From Morinoia aosen (taxonomy: Eukaryota > Arthropoda > Malacostraca > Amphipoda > Talitridae): 64,000 nt of DNA. Made by a program: the position numbers and the translations under genes. The stretch covers positions 43,111,757-43,175,756 of the forward strand of contig CM059562.1 in assembly GCA_030386875.1 (NCBI GenBank), written 5' to 3'. Below the pieces are notes generated by a model, which searched no databases, was not told where the DNA came from, and was given only the letters and a program-made list of their open reading frames with translations. Shown one piece after another: positions 47,375 through 58,602 of this stretch. The first letter of the stretch is position 1. Each line of letters begins with the position of its first letter.

Positions 47375-49080
47375 GTATTCCTAATAAATATGATCAAGTT
47401 CCTTGAAATTGTCGTTTTTAAATTCTTCATCTTATAGATGGTTGCGTGTTTGCGGATATGTTCGGTTTCGGGGCTTACCGAATTTTAATATTTTATTTCG
47501 CCAAAGTATGTACTCGTATTTGGTGTGAATAACACGAAAATGACAATCCTTTTTTCAGAGAAACTATTGTTTTGGTCCACTTTTGGAGCCAGTTGCTATT
47601 ATAGCTAGTTTACATTACGTTGCAATACGATTAGAAACACTTATCTATTGAATGGATTTCATTTTGTTGTTTTTCTCAACAATATAGTTAACATGGCAAG
47701 AGCATTTTATTTTTCACAATCGGAAACTTTTTTGTCAATATTTTTGTATTATTAGATATATAAGGAAATAATTTTATTATAACTCCCATGTATAGGAGTT
47801 ATAATGGTTTTATTTTAATACAAGTGTGCACGGCCCGCCAAAAATGGGATTCAATACTTTTCATGAACGAATTTTCAAGATGTAGATGATAAACAAATAC
47901 AGTATATCCATCCTAACAGTACCCGTGATGAAAAATATTTTTCGCACCGGTGAAACTCGTATCACAGATACGGTCATTTTAACTATCCTTATGAGCGTGA
48001 GTGACAGAGAAATGGAAGAAACAGACACCGAACAAATAAACCAAGGGCAAGGTTATTATTAGGTAGCGGCATGACCCATGGAGATGCCGAGGACAATGTC
48101 ATCGTTAAGCTAGATGGACCCATGGAAGAATTCCGTCAACATTATCTAACTTATGCTATCCTAATTCTATGTCGTGACTCGCACCGCCTTAAAGCACGTT
48201 CACGACGTGAAGGCCTAGCGATCGTCATTACATGGTAGCAACTGCGGTTCTTGTAGACCCTACACCACTAATACGTTTTCCACTGTTGCCAATACGTAGA
48301 ACGGAAAGTCGGGTAGGTTTAAAATGTTTATGCCGAACACATATGCACAAGAACACACTAAGCTCTCTTGACTCGGAGTTCCCCTCCGGTGACAAATCAC
48401 CATTACTCAAAAATGATTACTTCGGGCACAGCTATTCACCAAATTACTATATCTAATTTAATGTCTTTTAATTATTCAATATGTCCTGAAAGCTGCACAA
48501 AAGCGACGTGGTTAGGAAAATGCGTAAATTACGGCGATCACAACAACCTATCCAATACTACTAACCTATCCTGATAAAATTTCAAACATATCATTGCATG
48601 TACAAACGATCTTTCAATGTTACACTGAGGAATTCGGTCTCCGTGATACCGCAAACTCAGACATCCTATGTTTCTTAAGAAGCGGACACCGAACTAATAC
48701 ATAAACTAACATACAACGGGTATTATTAGGTTAGATGATTGTAAAAGTATCGGTATCGGTAGTAGTATCGGTCAAAGTATCGGTATTTTCAAGTATCGGA
48801 GTATCGGTATCGGTATCGGCCAAAAAATGGGTATCGGTATCGGTATCGGCCAAAAAAATGGTATCGGTACATCACTAGTTAGTTATTGTATCTATGGGAA
48901 TTAGCTCTCTCAGGGGGACTATGTGAGGGTTCGAGCTAATGGTTAGGTAGGCTTTCTTGTTGTTAAAATAAAATAGGTTTTTGTTTTGTTACGGATTATC
49001 TTTTTTCGGTTCACTGCTGTCCTGTTTTTTTCAGCACCTACTACGTTCTTCTTCAACTTTTTCTCGTTTCATGTGTCGTG

Positions 49081-50160
49081 GTTGCCCTATTTTGATCCTA
49101 CCGATGCCTCGTCATTGTCGTGACGCGGTTTCATTTCTTTTCCGTCGCCACATTATTTATTGTTTTTTAAATGATTTATCGTCATTTCCAATGATATATT
49201 TTCCATCGTGATTACTTATTTTCTGGCAATCACCAACAATTTGCAGTTTTCAGATAAATTATGAGGTAAATGATCAGAAGGGGACAAAGCAATTTACCAA
49301 TAAAATGATGGTCTTTAGATTCATAATGGATGATACAATCGATCGGACAGTAGGATGATACACGCTATATAGCTTTTTAAAAGAATCAATGAATAACAAT
49401 GATGCTATTGAGTCTCGGTAATTACGTTAACTTTAATCAATCGGATACAATCATAATGACGCATTTACAGGAATTCACCTAATGACGTTATAATAAGCTC
49501 ATATCGAGGTGAGGCCTCGTTATTGAATCAGTTGGCGAAATATAGATTATCTAACACATAAATAAATCTACCGCTCACATCCTAGGTATAGAATCTTGAC
49601 CTAATAATTGGAACAGGATGAATTAGTGGAATACATGTAATTTGGGTTATTTCAGAGTAGCGTTTACTGAGTCTGATTAAGTCATCACACGACTTCAATC
49701 AATAACCCTCGCTATCCTGGCAAAGCCCGGCAGGGCAACGAGGTCAATACACGTCTTACACCAGTGAGCGCTAGGTCTGTAATGCCCTGCCGACTTCTTC
49801 GAAGGAGCGGGCGTTACGCGTCTGTTACGGTTGGGAACATACATGTTTTTCATGATGAAGCTTTACGTTAATCATTAATAAAAAATGGCAAGTGTTGTCA
49901 GATATTACTGGTTTGGAACGCAAGGTGACGCGGCGCTCGTAGAGGGTATGAGGGGGCGATGGTGGCTTTCAAATGATGTTGGTCGATGCTGTAACGGCTG
50001 GCGATGTCTGGGCGAGGATCGTAGAGCTAAGCATATGCTGCGCTTATTGATGAGAATATATTTTCCGACGACGGTTCTTTTCGAGATGATGGTTGCTAGG
50101 CCAATCAACCCTTCGTGACGTTTATTTAAACACGGCGTAGAGCAGTTATAGTAAAGCTAT
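49081..50160. other. Unassigned
   Basis: No gene recognised; the 77-codon frame at 49885-50118 has no known motif. Confidence 0.35.
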
Positions 50161-50385
50161 GACACATGAACTTCTTTCTTAGCTTACTGCTTCTATGCCC
50201 TTTCTGCATAGATTCCGCGTTCCTGTAACTCCATACTAAATGGTGCCTTCTTCATTCCTCTTTTTGGATAGCCTTTGTTGCGGATATGGAGGCTTAAACT
50301 AACTAATAATCTAATCTAATCTTGTAGCTGTTAGGGAGGCCTAAACTAACCTAAAATCTACAATCTATAATAATCTCCAACTGTT
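50161..50385 (+). repeat. Family R 3' fragment with duplicated tail
   Basis: ATGAACTTCTTTCTTAGC through ATGGTGCC to AATCTAATCTAATC, followed by a second partial 3' end (TGTTAGGGAGGCCTAAACTA). Confidence 0.75.
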
Positions 50386-50927
50386 GGTCCTATGGAATAT
50401 TATACAAACGCTATCTAGGGCATAACGCCTGACTGCTTGATCGTTCTTTAATGTTCATGCGGCCACGATGTGCGGCGACTACGTGTGTTTGTCTCGAAAG
50501 TCGCGTTTTTGTAGTCATTTCCTGAACATGAGGACGTCGTGCCATGTGTGGGAGTTGGTTATGAGGCGAGTCTAGGGCTGCCATGCCAAGTATTCATCCT
50601 TTCCGATTGTGTCGGTTTCTAAGCCTTCTTTTCTTTGCCTCATCAGGGGCTTCAACGAGTACGGTTTGATACGTGTTTTTCCGAAATATTAAGCAAATCT
50701 ATTATTTCTGTACTTTTTAAAGACCTTTTATAGAAATTCTATTTTCTTATGAATGTTTATTCAAAGTGTGAGACATCAGCGGTTTTAGGTACTGCGATAG
50801 GTATGGGATTTGTACTCTTGTACGGTTAAATTTATGTGTAGTAATAAATTGAACTATTTTCTTCACTTATGCTGGATTGACGAAGGCTCAGTGAAATGCT
50901 GAAGTTGTCAAATGCCAAGTTTTGCAT
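50386..50927. other. Unassigned
   Basis: Nothing recognised. Confidence 0.35.
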
Positions 50928-51301
50928 GAAACCCTCTGGGCACAACTAGCATATTTTTGAGAATTGGCGCTTCTTGTGAGAAGATACGAGGCCCCGAGCT
51001 GAGGCTAGGTAGGGTTTCTGTATAATGAAGTAGAATAGGTTTTTGATTTTGTTACGGACAATTTTTTTGGTTCACTGTTGTCTTTTTTTCAGCACCTAAT
51101 ACTTCCTTCTTTAATTGTTGTCTTCTTTCTTAAACTTCTCTCCAACCTTGCTTTTTCTATGTTCAGAGTTTAGGGACCTGTTTTGAGCGTGGTATCGCCG
51201 TTCCTTTTATCTACGCACCTAATGGTGGTTTCCTCCTTCCCCTATTTGAAACGCTCTTGTTCTGGTTAGGAAGGCCTTAACCAATTTAACTAATCCTATC
51301 T
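50928..51301 (+). repeat. Family R copy, diverged
   Basis: CCCTCTGGGCACAACTAGC head, GAGCTGAGGCTAGGTAGGG, CAGCACCTAATACTTCC, and AGGAAGGCCTTAACC end. Confidence 0.7.
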
Positions 51302-51561
51302 GCTCTCTGTGTCGTTGATTTGCCAAGAGTGTTATTATAATGTTGAAATAGTTGAATAATTTTCTACCAATGTGTATAACTGGCGTTTTTTAGTTTCTTC
51401 ATTTCATTTGAAGATTTACTTCAGTCATTTAGTTCAATAACCATGTAGTATCCTAGTCTGGTTATTTCTCAGAATATTTTCTATTGGAATCAAACCTATG
51501 ATGCGATAGATTGGAAAGCTATAGTGCAATTCTGAGACTGTTGAGTTTTTAGCTAATAACC

Positions 51562-51925
51562 TCTCAGGAAAGTGAAATTATTTTATCTATGGGAATTATT
51601 GCTCTTAAAGGAAAATGTGAGGCCCCGAACGGTAGATTAGGTAAGCTTTTTTGTTGAAATTAGAAAAGATTGTTCGCTCTGTTACGGGTCATTTTTTTCG
51701 GTTCACTGCTCTTCTGTTTTTCAGCACCGATTTCTTGAACTTTTATTTTGTTTCATAAACACTGTTCTCAATGTACTGTTCCTATGCGCAGTGGATCTTG
51801 TATGGGAGTACACCTTGATCTTAAATACTCTGTTCCTTTAACTCCATACTAAATGGTGTATTCATTCCAATATCTTTGGGACAGCTTTTTTGTAGTTAGG
51901 GGCAGGAACTAACCTATCCAATCTA
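51562..51925 (+). repeat. Family R copy, near full length
   Basis: CTCTCAGGAAAGTGAAATTA head, ATGGGAATTATTGCTC, TTCGGTTCACTGCTC, ACTCCATACTAAATGG, and CCTATCCAATC end. Confidence 0.75.
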
Positions 51926-52029
51926 ACTGTTGACGAGTAAATTTCGATTTCAAGGTCATTTCTTAGTGTTACAATGGTAAGTGTATAATAAAATTTGTAA
52001 ATGCTACTGACGTAATACTGTGTGCAGAT

Positions 52030-52327
52030 CCTAGGGGGACTATGTGAGGGCCTGAGCTAAAGGTTAGGTAGGCTTCCTTTTGTTGAAATAGAATAGGTTT
52101 TTGTTGTGTTACGGACCTTTTTTTTCGGTTCACTGCTGTCCTGTTTTTCAGCACCTACTACTTTCTTCTTAAACTTTTTTCTTGTTTCATGAGCTACTTT
52201 CCTGGCTTACTGTTTCTGTGCACCTTGTGCATAGATTCCGCGTTCCCTCAACTCCATACTAAATGGTGCTTTCCTCTTTCCTCTCTTGGAACATCTTTGT
52301 CGTGGTTAAGGGAGGCTAAAACTTTCT

Positions 52328-52377
<50 letters not shown>
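52030..52377 (+). repeat. Family R copy with target duplication and TAA tail
   Basis: 5'-truncated copy starting CCTAGGGGGACTATGTGAGG and ending in a run of about 15 TAA units (52332-52377). Flanked by ACTGTGTGCAGAT at 52017-52029 and 52378-52390 (13 bp exact; up to 16-17 if the shared TAAT is counted). Variable-length duplication, 5' truncation and a simple 3' tail are the signature of target-primed reverse transcription by a LINE-type enzyme. Confidence 0.92.
52332..52377 (+). repeat. (TAA)n microsatellite
   Basis: About 15 perfect TAA units forming the 3' tail of the family R copy. Confidence 0.95.
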
Positions 52378-52380
<3 letters not shown>

Positions 52381-52537
52381 GTGTGCAGATGTGAAACTCG
52401 TATGGTGTGTCATTGTGTATGACTTCAGCTTGGACATTACGGAGTTCTCATTAATGTTAAGCTTGCGATGCGCGTTTGTTGGTGAATATTATTCATTTCA
52501 TTTTCTTGAAGTACGTGTTTTGTCTTTCGCAGGTGAG

Positions 52538-52689
52538 TGGCGTATCCTGAGGAGCGTTGCCATGCAAGCGTGGAGCTCATTGCAGAGGCGCATGAGAGGC
52601 AACAAGTGCTGCATCTGATGCGGTGTGTGCAGTGCGTAGGGACCCGACCTAGCCGCAAGTGCCACCGCCAACCACGAACACTTGCGTGA
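52538..52689 (+). CDS. Possible terminal exon, weak
   Basis: After a TTTTGTCTTTCGCAGGTGAG acceptor-like stretch, a GC-rich frame reads AYPEERCHASVELIAEAHE and then HLMRCVQCVGTRPSRKCH to a TGA. Composition differs from the AT-rich surroundings. It could be an exon of the plus-strand gene or a transposon piece. The first AG of the acceptor would put a stop in frame, so the second AG would have to be used. No family is recognised. Confidence 0.2.
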
Positions 52690-53950
52690 TTATGCCAGCT
52701 AACTTGCATCAGGGCATAATCACTTGCATCCACTACCTCGAAATCTGTGTCTCAATCATTTTCGAGTCCACTACTGCATGCGGGGTGCATACATACTGAT
52801 GATAAAACAAGTTTTTTCTCATGGATTCTCATTCCAAGGATTGGTGTTGCATTATATTTGAACTTATTAAATTAATCTTACCTTATTTAATTGCTTCACT
52901 TCAACTAGCTGCAGATGACGTGTTACACCGTCCAGAATTACCTGAAGAGCGAGTTTTTTCTTCAGTTGTAGAAATCAGTGACTCATTTTTATGAATGCTT
53001 TGAAACTTCTTCGTGTATGTATTGTTTTCAGTCAGCCTTTAATCTGTCACTCATTGCATTTCAGTCTTTGCATTCAGTCTGTGAGGGTAAGGTGCACAAA
53101 TTTTTTTAGTAATAAAATGAGATTCATTTCTGCGGTCTTCAGCCAAATTAGACGCGTTAATGTAGCTTGATGACCGTGAGGAACCTTGTTCACGAAAGCG
53201 ATTTGCTGCTCATAGAAAATCGCGTGAGTTCAATTGAGAGTTGCGCTTGCAGTTGACATCGATCGAGGTAGGCCTTAGGCGGATCAAAGTAGTGAGCTGA
53301 CGTGATCGAAGCCAGGACGGGATTTGAGGGTATAACGCGTCTACTGCGGTGGGCACAAATTGGTTGTTGACACAAACTGCGTCTCACTCACCATCCATGG
53401 CATGTTCAACTTCGTGTGTAGTGAATGCTGGGCCTTACTTCAGCCTCATGCTTTACGAAAATTCCTGCTTGTAGGATGAAGACGGAGCTTGTCAGCGATG
53501 AATTTAGCTGTGTTCATTGCAAGAATTATGGTTATTCTTTCGTAATTAGAACATTTCCCGTACAAGGGAGGTGAACGAAGCAAATTTTGCTTAGAAATTA
53601 TAAATAAGAATTTTAATTTGTGTATTGTTTCAAAAGTCGAAATATTACTGCCATAATAGATTAATTCTCAGGACGTACTTTCTGTACGTCTTGAATATTT
53701 ACTTGGGTTATGGTCTCTGCCCTGCATTCATTTTTACGGTTCTCTGAAATTCACGATAACGAATAAGTTTTATGCAAAAGCTACAATAATATATCATGCT
53801 ATTTCTCTCGCCATTTTAGCCTAGTTGCTATGTTAGAAATGAGTATATGACTCAAAAGAGACTGTAGCGCTCTTATTTCCTGCTGCGGCACAGTTGCTGT
53901 TTTTGATCAAACTTGAACTCGTATGATTAAATTAGGTTGGAGCAATCTTG
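52690..53950. other. Unassigned
   Basis: Nothing recognised; 53160-53470 is somewhat GC-richer. Confidence 0.35.
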
Positions 53951-54191
53951 CCAGTTTTAAAATGAAAATGATAGCAAAGATAGCTGATTTAAAAATTATT
54001 TTAATGCGTGAACGTTTCGGCTTAAAGCTCAAGCCATTATCAACACCTGTTGAAGCGAATAGAAATACAAAAAATACGACAAGGCTAAAAGACAAACAGA
54101 ATACAACTTAAAATAGTACAAAAAAGGGGAATGGAGAGATAAAATGATTTTTAAATCGGCTATCTTTGCTATCATTTTTATTTTAAACCTG
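53951..54191. mobile_element. Inverted-repeat element with hammerhead-like motif
   Basis: Arms of about 52 bp (AAAATGATAGCAAAGATAGC and complement) at 53951-54004 and 54139-54191 enclose about 135 bp. On the minus strand at 54014-54043 the loop holds TTGATAATGGCTT, a loop, AAGCC and GAAAC, the same motif layout as at 34264, 46349 and 47349 but with a GGCTT/AAGCC stem. Confidence 0.65.
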
Positions 54192-55674
54192 AACTCCTAT
54201 TCGCCTCTAGTGTGAAGTGACAAAGTCGCTCGAGGAGTGGAACTCTGTAATGGAATCTTCGCGGCTCTGTGGTGGGGTCCGTATCAACTCAGCTGCAGCC
54301 GTTTTGACTTCTGGAATTACTTGATATCTCTTTCAAATTGCCTAGTGATGTACCGATGTATCGGTAGCGGGCAGTATCGGTCATTTTTACTGGTATCGGT
54401 ATCGGCAAAATTCGGCCGATACTTTACCGATACTTTCCAATAATAAGTATTTTATCATGAAAATGAAGGTCATAAATCGTGAAAGTAAACGTATCTAACC
54501 TAATAACACCCGTTGTGTGTTTATTTACATATATATTGATATATTTGTTTGGTGTCCGCTTCTTGAGAAACATAGGATATCTGAGTGTGCGGTATCATGC
54601 ATGGATACCGAATATCTCCGTGTAACATTGAAAGATGGCCCTTGCATGTATTGATATGTTTGATATTTTATCAGGATAGCTTCGGTTAGGATAGGTTAGG
54701 ACAGGAAAGGTTGAGTAATGTTGACGGAATTTTTTCACGGGCCACCTAGCTTAACGATGACATTGTACATAGAATTTCCACGGGTCCTGCTACTGTCTAA
54801 AAATACCCTTGGTTTATTTGTTTGAAGTCCGCTTCTTCGATTTCCCTGTCACGCTCATAAATGTAGCCACAATGACCGTATCTGTGATACGAGTTTCACC
54901 AGTGCGCAAGTACAATAATATCTTTTATCACGGGTACTGTTATGATAAATATATTTGTTAGTCATCCACGTCTGGAAAATTTGTTCAAGAAAGGTATTGA
55001 ATCCCGTCATTTTTGGCGGGCCGTGCACACTAGTAATCAAATAAAGAGCCTATTCATACCTAGTAAATTAGTTAGCTAACTGTTCAATTACAGCGTTTAA
55101 TCAGGCCCGCTAACTGAATTTACTACTTTCAATTTCCGATGAGTCACGTACATTACATTAAAATTCACGTGAGTGAAAGCTATGTAGCATGAATAGTTAG
55201 CACAGTAAAAACACAGTAGCGACATAAAATTATTATACTTTTACAACTAAAAACCCATATAGTTTGAGAAGATTTCTATTACTTGACGAATGTGACAGGC
55301 TAAAAAAGTAAACCAAATAAATAAAGTTGAAGGCGAATTTTAAAGTTTATGTAAATTTAGTATAGAAGTAGCTGAAAATTCTATTTTAATTTAGCATGTA
55401 AATCGTCGTACATTACGAATCTTGCATTTTTCTTCTATTACAAGATGTTTGAAAATTCACGAACGATCTTACAGATGGTTGCGTATTTGCGGATCTTTTC
55501 GGTTTTGGGGCCTACCGAATTTTAATGTTTTCTTTTCGTAAAAATATGCCTTTGTTATAAAATATTTTTTTATGTATTTATGCAAAAATATGTATTTTGG
55601 TGTGAAAAACACGAAAATGATAACCATTTTGTGGAAGAATTATTCATTAAGTGTTACTAACCTAACCTAACCAA

Positions 55675-55915
55675 GGGTATAATTTCAAACACCTCACTGT
55701 TCATCATGGTGAAAACTTCGTGGACCCTGCAACAGGTGCACACACTCAAATGATTGAGAGTGCAGAGCTTAGTCTAAAAACGAAAAAAACGTCAGGGAGG
55801 CACTCATCGACAAATGATGGACTTGTATCTGTGTGAATTTGCGTGGCGAAAACGTACCGAGAAACTGCAGTGTTTTCATAAAATATTAATGGGTATGAGC
55901 AAATTTCAGGCTTAA
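55675..55915 (+). pseudogene. IS1595/Merlin-type transposase, C-terminal remnant
   Basis: The frame reads FKHLTVHHGENFVDPATGAH then TQMIES. This matches the IS1595-superfamily pattern (NHS..FVDP.TGAHT..IE), whose IE glutamate is the last catalytic residue of the DDE/DDN set. After one frameshift in an A run near 55785, it continues GGTHRQMMDLYLCEFAWRKR, the typical C-terminal block GTHR..L..YLCEF.WR, to a TAA at 55913-55915. Only about 80 codons survive; the first catalytic residues are gone. The stop codon lies exactly where the inverted arm begins, so this is probably the element's own gene end and not a chance capture. Confidence 0.88.
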
Positions 55916-56871
55916 TGAATAATTTTCCCTCAAAATGGTTATCATTTTCGTGTTTTTCACACCAAAATACATACGTTGTCGAAAAAAATATTAAAATTCG
56001 ATAGGCCCCCAAACCGAAAAGAGCCGTGTTTGCTTCTGCACACTGTGTGTGTGTTGGTACATACGTACACTACTTGCGTTCACGCTGCTATTTCTGAGAC
56101 TAAATGCTACATTATAGTACTATTTTACGCTTGTAAATGGAGAACAATATGATTTTTAATTAATTTAGTCGGATAATACCTTCAGTTGGCAAATAAAGAT
56201 TGCTAAACAGTGAACACTTGTTAGTTCATGCATGCTGATAACGGTATCGTAAAAAATAAAGCGGAAAGATGACGCAATCGAAGAACTTTGTGCGAGTAAC
56301 GAATCTAACGATATAGTTAACATAGCAAGAGCAGTTTTATCATTCCTCCTAATCGAAAACTTTATCGTAAATATTTTTATATTATTAGATATATTAGTAA
56401 ATAATTTTATTATAACACCCATGAAGGGCTTATAATGATTTTATTTAAATACTAGTGTGCACTCCCCATCAAAAATGATGGGATTCAATACCTTTCTTGA
56501 ACAAATATTTCAGATGTAAATGAATTAAAATATTCTTTTACTTGTGCACTGGTGATCCTCTTATCACAGATACGGTCATTATAACTCTCCTTATAAGCGT
56601 GACAGAGAAATGGAAGAAGTGGACTCCAAACCAATAAGCCAGAGGTATTATTAGGTAGTAGAAGGACCCGTGGAAATTCCACGGACAATGTCATCATTAA
56701 GATAGGTGGACCCGTGAAAAATATCTGTAAACATTACCTTACCTATGCTCGTCAAACCTATCTAGATAAAATGTCAAAACATATCAATGCATGCAAAAGC
56801 CATCATTCAATGTTACACTGAGATATTCGGTATCCATGATACCGCACACTCAGATATCCTGTGTTTCTTAA

Positions 56872-58003
56872 GGGGGTCCTGCCGTCAAAATTGAATTTTG
56901 ATCAGATTGGTATGAAATTTAGCCACTATCTGTATTTTTGCAAGAAAAACATACTTTATTCGAGAAGTTTTTTGATTTAGGCCTTAGTTTTTTTATTTTT
57001 TTTTAAAAACTTTTTTGGTTCATTTTTGGGATGTTTTCAAAAGAATAGAAGTCAATGAATTTTTATGCTAGAACAAATACAAAGACAGTTTTGAAATCCT
57101 CGTAACATTGCAAACAAACTGATAGGTCTGAATTTTCTATTTGAATTTTTTTTTATATATGCGATATTTGATCAATACCTAAAATATGCTGAATTTTTAG
57201 GTTTTGAACCAGCAGAAAAAAAAAGACAACGTACAAATTGGAAAATCGAAAGCTATCAGTTTGTTAGAATTGTTCCAAGGATTCTAAAACTGTCTTTGTT
57301 TTCTTCCTAGCATAAAAACTCAATGACTTCTATTCTTTTTGAATTTTGAAAATTAGTGACTTTACAGTATAGGCCAAAAACAAAATTTTTGTTGAAGTGT
57401 AATATAATAGAAAATCTATGTAATTGAATGCTGTTTTCATTTTTATTTCGATAATCTCCATACACAACATCATATTCACACTGTGAATTGCAATTTACAA
57501 AAAAAAGAAAAATTAAAAATTTTTTTACTCGCACAAAATTATGAAATTTTTTGTTGTCAGTCTGATTCTTATAAAATTTGACTATAGTATGTAACCTTTG
57601 AAAAGAAACACAATTTCTTCTATACATTTTTTGATTCAGGCCTTAGTTTTTGAAAAAAATTGACATATTGGTTTTTAGTCCACTGGTTATGATATTTCAA
57701 AAGAATAGAACTCATTGAGTTTTTATGCTAGAAACAAAACAAAGACAGTTTTAGAATCCTTGAAACATATCTAACAAAAGTACATTTGCAAATTTTCCAT
57801 TTCTTCTTTTTTTCTTTTTATATGGGGTCGAAAATTTAAGATTTTGGTCCCCTTACCCCCCCCCCCCCCCTCCCTTGTGGGGGGATCTATTGTCCGCAGC
57901 GCCATAAAATTTTAGGACCGAATAGTCCACCACCTAAGGGTCCTTTTCTAACAAAAAAATGAAAAATGACCATCGGAGAGAAAAAGGTCCTCGGAGGACC
58001 CCC
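56872..58003. mobile_element. TTAA-target element inside the foldback transposon, 1.13 kb
   Basis: TTAA at 56868-56871 and 58004-58007; ends GGGGGTCCTGCCG and (inverted) GGGGGTCCTCCGA. The sister foldback copy shows the empty site (GTTTCTTAAGAAGCGGACAC near 48669). Inside are three copies of an 80-90-bp module (57035-57130 plus, 57265-57345 minus, 57697-57785 plus) with AATAGAAGTCAATGA and AAAGACAGTTTT. No transposase. piggyBac or Kolobok type by target site. Confidence 0.88.
57856..57870. repeat. Poly-C tract
   Basis: Fifteen C residues in a row, near a GTGGGGGG run. Prone to sequencing or assembly length error. Confidence 0.95.
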
Positions 58004-58294
58004 TTAAGAGGCGGACACCAAACAGATAAATAAATAAACACACAACGAGTATTATTAGGCTAGATAATTGTGAAAGTATCGGCATCGATAGTAGTATCGG
58101 TCAAAGTATCGGTATTTTCAAGTATCGGAGTATCGGTATCGGCCAAAAAATGGGTATCGGTATCGGTCAAAAAATGGTATCGGTACATCACTAAAATTGC
58201 CGCATATCAGGTGACGCTTCACCACCTATGACGTGCTGCGTTTCGACGTGTATTGTTCCTTCCATTTTGTATTCATTTTTGACTGATTTCAAAT

Positions 58295-58602
58295 TATTAT
58301 GTGAGGGCCTGAGCTAAATGTTAGGTAGGATCTCTTTTTGTTGAAATAGAATAGGTTTTTGTTTTGTTTCCGACCATCTTTTTTCGGGTCTCTACTGTCC
58401 AGTTTTTCAGCACTTACTACTTTCTTCTTCAACTTTTTTCTTGTTTCATGAACTTCTTTCCTAGCTTACTGTTTCTGTGCACCTTGTGCATTGATTCCAC
58501 GTTCCCTCAACTCCATCCTAAATGGTGCCTTCCTCTTTCCTCTCTTGGAACATCTTTGTCGTGGTTAAGGGAAGCTAAAACTTTGTTATATAATAATAAT
58601 AA
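58295..58602 (+). repeat. Family R copy with TAA tail
   Basis: TATGTGAGGGCCTGAGCTAA through GTTTCTGTGCACCTTGTGCA to AAAACTTTGTTATATAATAA. Closely similar to 52030-52377, including GGAACATCTTTGTCGTGG, so a recent subfamily. Confidence 0.85.

Larger units (their letters stand above)
46247..47428. mobile_element. 1.18-kb palindromic element with 9-bp target duplication
   Basis: Bounded by ATCTTATAG at 46238-46246 and 47429-47437. The sister element at 54343 has the uninterrupted site (near 55465, CGATCTTACAGATGG). The two halves (centre near 46838) mirror each other for roughly 550 bases. Each half carries a hammerhead-like motif near its outer end. The left end has about 45 extra unpaired bases. 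A 9-bp duplication with long TIRs would suit a Mutator-type element; the motif recalls Penelope-like elements. The class is unresolved. Confidence 0.85.
45094..48877. mobile_element. Foldback transposon with TATCGG-rich ends, 3.8 kb
   Basis: Ends TAGTGATGTACCGAT and (inverted) ATCGGTACATCACTA, with perfect 8-bp duplications GTTAGTTA at 45086-45093 and 48878-48885. The first 100 bases hold at least seven TATCGG copies and the right end many more. Inverted arms extend about 1 kb or more (GTAACATTGAAAGAT, CTATCTAATAATACCCTTGG and ATACGAGTTTCACC are mirrored). The inside carries a later palindromic insertion (46247-47428). No intact ORF. TIR and duplication length fit hAT or Merlin; the sister copy at 54343 contains IS1595/Merlin-type coding sequence. 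Confidence 0.93.
45067..49080 (+). repeat. Family R copy split by the foldback element
   Basis: Head CCCTCTCAGTGGGATACAGT at 45067-45093 continues at 48886 (TTGTATCTATGGGAATTAGC) and runs to about 49080, where it is truncated. The other R copies give the empty site, confirming the insertion at 45094-48877. Confidence 0.88.
54343..58193. mobile_element. Second foldback transposon of the TATCGG family, 3.85 kb
   Basis: Same TIR as 45094-48877 (TAGTGATGTACCGATGTATC). A perfect 8-bp duplication AAATTGCC lies at 54335-54342 and 58194-58201. Long arms meet at about 55656 and 55908, leaving a 250-bp single-copy centre that encodes the C-terminus of an IS1595/Merlin-type transposase. The right arm is split by a TTAA element (56872-58003). 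A later-diverged sister of the first copy. Confidence 0.93.
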
